Shown: piece after piece, positions 61,238 through 64,000 of the stretch
Numbering within the stretch: position 1 is the stretch's first letter
Layout of the letters: the number at the start of each line of letters is the position of its first letter
Assembly: GCA_002449665.1 (NCBI GenBank)
Contig: DJXH01000027.1
Coordinates: forward strand, 128,493-192,492
From: Bacteroidales bacterium UBA7009
GTDB lineage: Bacteria > Bacteroidota > Bacteroidia > Bacteroidales > Paludibacteraceae
DNA: 64,000 nt
Direction: 5' to 3'
Program-made: the position numbers and the translations under genes
The notes under the pieces: generated by a model
The model's database searches: none
Seen by the model: the letters and a program-made list of their open reading frames with translations, nothing else
Told to the model about the DNA's origin: nothing

Positions 61238-63802
61238 ATGAAAAGAATAACGACTGTTTTTTGTTTTATTCTGTTTATTGTTTGCAGTGTATTTTCCACT
61301 GTGCAATATGAATTTTGGAGTATATCTCTATGGGGAAACAACTACTATGACTGGGAAAATAGTACTACACCAACTTATATTAAACTAACACAAGTTGGTA
61401 ATACTGATAAATTTAATATCTATATTAAATATAGTGATAGAGATGGAGCAAGTCTAAGTAATATATATTTCTCAAAGAGCAATAGTATAAATGGTATTCA
61501 CTATATTTCAGGACAAACAACATCTAATTATATATTAGTTAATTACGGAGGATTTGAAACAACATATCAGCCCAAAGGTCTAATCTCTTTTGAGTATGTT
61601 TCAGGAACTGGTAACTCTAATTATAGATATAATGTACATATAGAAGCCGGTGCTCATCAAAAAGATTCTCCAAATTTAATACCGAGACATATTATATGTG
61701 ATTGGTCCAATGTTCCAATTCAAGTGTATAAAAGTGATGGAGTGACACCAATTACGTTGGATGACGTGATAATAGCAAACGGAGAGACTCCATATTATGC
61801 CTCATTTAGTTGGGATAAAATTGTAGGTAATGATTACTCACAATATGCTGTATGGTATTATGATGATGACAATTTTTTGGAGGTCGAAATGTACGATGAT
61901 ACCAAAACGTATAATAACTACATTGATTTGCATTTCTGGGTAGATAATTCTCATTATAGTACCAGAAATGGAGTTAATGTCCCTACTAATGGAACTTATA
62001 CAGCAAAAATTCCAAAAAATGCTGATTATGAATGTAATGGGGATACACCATATTTATTCTTTAAAATTAACGATGTGAGTTCCTGTTCTAATCAGTACAT
62101 TCTAAATTCATTTGAGTATTATGGTGCAGTAAAGCAAAATTATTGTGGTAAAACAGGTTATTATCAGCATATGTATGGCTATCCTTGTGAAAGGACATCA
62201 TATTTTGGTTCCTATAATGATGGCATAACAACATATTTTGAGATATCTAAAGTTATCGTAACTGATAAAAATGGTAAACCATACCTGAAAGTTTATGATA
62301 GTTCAAATCGGTTGGCAGTTACAATCGGTGATGAACCTGCCCCTGCTACTCACACCGTCACTATCGCTAACGGCAATAGCAGTTATGGCGATTTGAGCGG
62401 TACGACGAATATGACCGGTATTACTAACGACTCCCCTATCTCCACAAGCAACGGCGGCAGAACACTCACTATTGACGGCAAGTCAGTTACCGCCACCCCT
62501 AAAACCAACACCGACCAATACACCTATTCTTTCACCGGCTGGACAAATGCCACAGGAACTATCACTGCCGGTAGAACCATCACCGCCAACTTCTCGCGAG
62601 TAGGTACCCCGCATAACCTCACTTGGAACGCCAATGGAGGAAATATAACAGTAGCAGGAACGGCTGCAGGCAGTGTCCCATACGGCACTCCTCTCACAGC
62701 CCCCACCGCAAAAAAGACAGGTTACACCTTCAGCAAATGGCGCGACTTGACCAATAGTGTGGACTTCAACGGCACTATGCCTGCTAATGATGTTACCTAT
62801 ACCGCACAATGGAATGCTGTTGAATACTCAATCACTTTCCACGTAAATGACGGAGATCCAGTGATGAATCTTACATATACAATAGAAGATGATATTGAAT
62901 TGTGGACAGCAGATGATGCGACAAAAGATGGTTACAACTTCATCGGTTGGTATGACAATGAAGAACTCACGGGTGAAGCCGTTACCGCTATTGCAGCAGG
63001 CACCACCGGCGACAAAGAGTATTGGGCTAAATGGGAACTTGCAGCCACGCCTGAGATAACACTTAACGAGGACGGCAGTCAACACTTGGACAACGGCGTT
63101 GCAACGAGCGCAGACCTCTCCTCGAAGTACGCGGGCAGAGATGTGAACGTAACGCTTAACCGCCAACTCTATGGCGGCAGTTGGAACACTATCTGCTTCC
63201 CGTTTGGATTAGAAGACTTGGATGTGGAAGGTAATGAGTTATACGATATTTTACGTAATAGTTTGTATGAGTTGCAACCAAGCACTACAACCGCTACATC
63301 AGACGGTATTATTATCAATTTCGTGCCGTTGAGTTATGAAGAAGGTGTTATGCCTTTGAAAGCGGGTGTGCCTTACCTTATCCGCACGAGCACAGACATT
63401 GACCTTGCCGATTATAAGTTTGAGAACGTCCGCTTGGATTATACAATCCATTCAATATTGAAAAAGGAAAGTGTTGATTTGGATGTACAGTTTATTCCTG
63501 TTATGACGCGCACCTTGCTTACGAGCAAGAAAGATATAGTGGTTGTAGGCAGTCGTTTGTATTATCCAAACCAGAGTGGCGGTTCTTACTTACGTGCTTT
63601 CCGTGCCTATTTGCATATAACCAACGGAATGGAATCAAACTACGTTCAGCCTCGCATCCGTATAGTGGACACCGGCGAGACGATAACGATGGACGAAGAG
63701 CAAGAAGCGAACGAGACCCGCAAATATATAGAGGATGGCATCTTGATTATCGAGCGCGGCGGCGTAAGATATGATGCACAGGGCAAACGAATGGATAAAT
63801 AA
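61238..63802 (+). CDS. Mosaic surface protein 3: unique AT-rich head, InlB B-type repeats, conserved tail
   Basis: An 854-residue protein from ATG 61238; an in-frame ATG 36 nt earlier would spoil the signal peptide MKRITTVFCFILFIVCSVFS. The head (to about 365) is very AT-rich, aromatic- and Asn-rich, and unlike the other two heads. At about 62,340 the composition jumps, and repeats of the Listeria-Bacteroides type follow (YSFTGWTN, GYTFSKWRD, GYNFIGWYDNEE). The last 250 residues are almost those of protein 1; 63138-63204 matches 52567-52633 exactly over 67 nt. It ends DGILIIERGGVRYDAQGKRMDK. Confidence 0.85.
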   Translation: MKRITTVFCFILFIVCSVFSTVQYEFWSISLWGNNYYDWENSTTPTYIKLTQVGNTDKFNIYIKYSDRDGASLSNIYFSKSNSINGIHYISGQTTSNYILVNYGGFETTYQPKGLISFEYVSGTGNSNYRYNVHIEAGAHQKDSPNLIPRHIICDWSNVPIQVYKSDGVTPITLDDVIIANGETPYYASFSWDKIVGNDYSQYAVWYYDDDNFLEVEMYDDTKTYNNYIDLHFWVDNSHYSTRNGVNVPTNGTYTAKIPKNADYECNGDTPYLFFKINDVSSCSNQYILNSFEYYGAVKQNYCGKTGYYQHMYGYPCERTSYFGSYNDGITTYFEISKVIVTDKNGKPYLKVYDSSNRLAVTIGDEPAPATHTVTIANGNSSYGDLSGTTNMTGITNDSPISTSNGGRTLTIDGKSVTATPKTNTDQYTYSFTGWTNATGTITAGRTITANFSRVGTPHNLTWNANGGNITVAGTAAGSVPYGTPLTAPTAKKTGYTFSKWRDLTNSVDFNGTMPANDVTYTAQWNAVEYSITFHVNDGDPVMNLTYTIEDDIELWTADDATKDGYNFIGWYDNEELTGEAVTAIAAGTTGDKEYWAKWELAATPEITLNEDGSQHLDNGVATSADLSSKYAGRDVNVTLNRQLYGGSWNTICFPFGLEDLDVEGNELYDILRNSLYELQPSTTTATSDGIIINFVPLSYEEGVMPLKAGVPYLIRTSTDIDLADYKFENVRLDYTIHSILKKESVDLDVQFIPVMTRTLLTSKKDIVVVGSRLYYPNQSGGSYLRAFRAYLHITNGMESNYVQPRIRIVDTGETITMDEEQEANETRKYIEDGILIIERGGVRYDAQGKRMDK

Positions 63803-63833
63803 TAAAATTGTAAATAATTAAATAGTAAATGTC

Positions 63834-63956
63834 ATGAATTACAGCAATCCCAAGACAGACATTCAGGAAGTGGAGTTGCTTCACGCTGTGTGTGTTAGTC
63901 CTAACAAGCCGTCAGAAACGCCGACTCCTCCGGGTGATGATTTTCCGAATTCCTAA
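63834..63956 (+). CDS. Mini-gene 3: 40-residue island peptide
   Basis: MNYSNPKTDIQEVELLHAVC, then VSPNKPSETPTPPGDDFPNS: nearly the same as mini-gene 1 in DNA as well as protein. It starts 31 nt after the stop of mosaic gene 3 and lacks the hairpin seen in the other two units. Confidence 0.65.
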   Translation: MNYSNPKTDIQEVELLHAVCVSPNKPSETPTPPGDDFPNS

Positions 63957-63989
63957 CTCCTAACTAAACCGTTCCTAACTAAACAAATC

Positions 63990-64000
63990 GGCGGAGGGCG
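63990..64000 (+). other. Start of the structured 3' region of unit 3, cut by the window end
   Basis: GCGGAGGGC (63991-63999) is the left side of arm 1, as at 53508 and 59730; the right side lies beyond the window. Confidence 0.55.

Overview
The window is chromosomal DNA of a member of the order Bacteroidales. The evidence is SusC/SusD, DUF4270, GldH, type IX secretion C-terminal domains, a single-domain GT5 glycogen-synthase homologue beside panC, an L-rhamnose operon of gut-Bacteroidales type, and promoters of Bacteroidetes form (TTTG, about 20 bp, TAnnTTTG). Shine-Dalgarno sites are mostly absent, as expected. I cannot name a genus.

Positions 1-45,800 are a mostly ordinary, gene-dense chromosome. 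In order they hold: the end of an M13 peptidase; an epimerase-like protein with a C-terminal zinc ribbon, and YbeY; a leftward operon (GT5-like protein, DUF4270 lipoprotein, SpmA/SpmB-type membrane protein); panC-pdxB-proS and an Omp28-type lipoprotein; a leucine-rich-repeat protein and an M6 protease; malate dehydrogenase; a phosphate transporter with its DUF47 partner; an initiator tRNA; holB-ricT-gldH-trmB; rhaBATD (leftward); an OPT peptide transporter; an MNT/HEPN toxin-antitoxin pair whose HEPN gene has a stop codon; a possibly phase-variable secreted protein behind a C7 tract; a SusC/SusD operon ending in an Ig-like lipoprotein and a C10 protease; an M16 peptidase; tRNA-Leu; and a leftward cluster of a type-B T9SS cargo protein, M3 peptidase, repeat protein, DUF59 protein, lpxH and mazG.

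Positions 45,800-64,000 are an accessory island. It holds three large secreted proteins (49.8, 55.8 and 61.2 kb). Each has an AT-rich, unrelated head, Listeria-Bacteroides (InlB B-type) repeats and a conserved tail; the first and third tails are almost identical in DNA. Each is followed by a 40-43-codon paralogous mini-gene and a conserved structured 3' region. Between them lie two PIN-toxin modules, a BRO-type gene, DUF4143 ATPases (one whole, one broken), gene-start remnants, and duplicated leaders.

The most interesting signal is a pair of about 300-bp segments (45,995-46,289 and 53,785-54,091). Each is bounded by inverted 32-bp sites, with 10-bp palindromic arms around a 12-bp core that matches within a pair but differs between pairs. 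Each contains one outward-facing promoter. The two segments are homologous but lie in opposite orientations relative to a shared right-flank leader. This is what two paralogous invertible promoters caught in opposite states would look like. No recombinase gene is in the window, so inversion is an inference.
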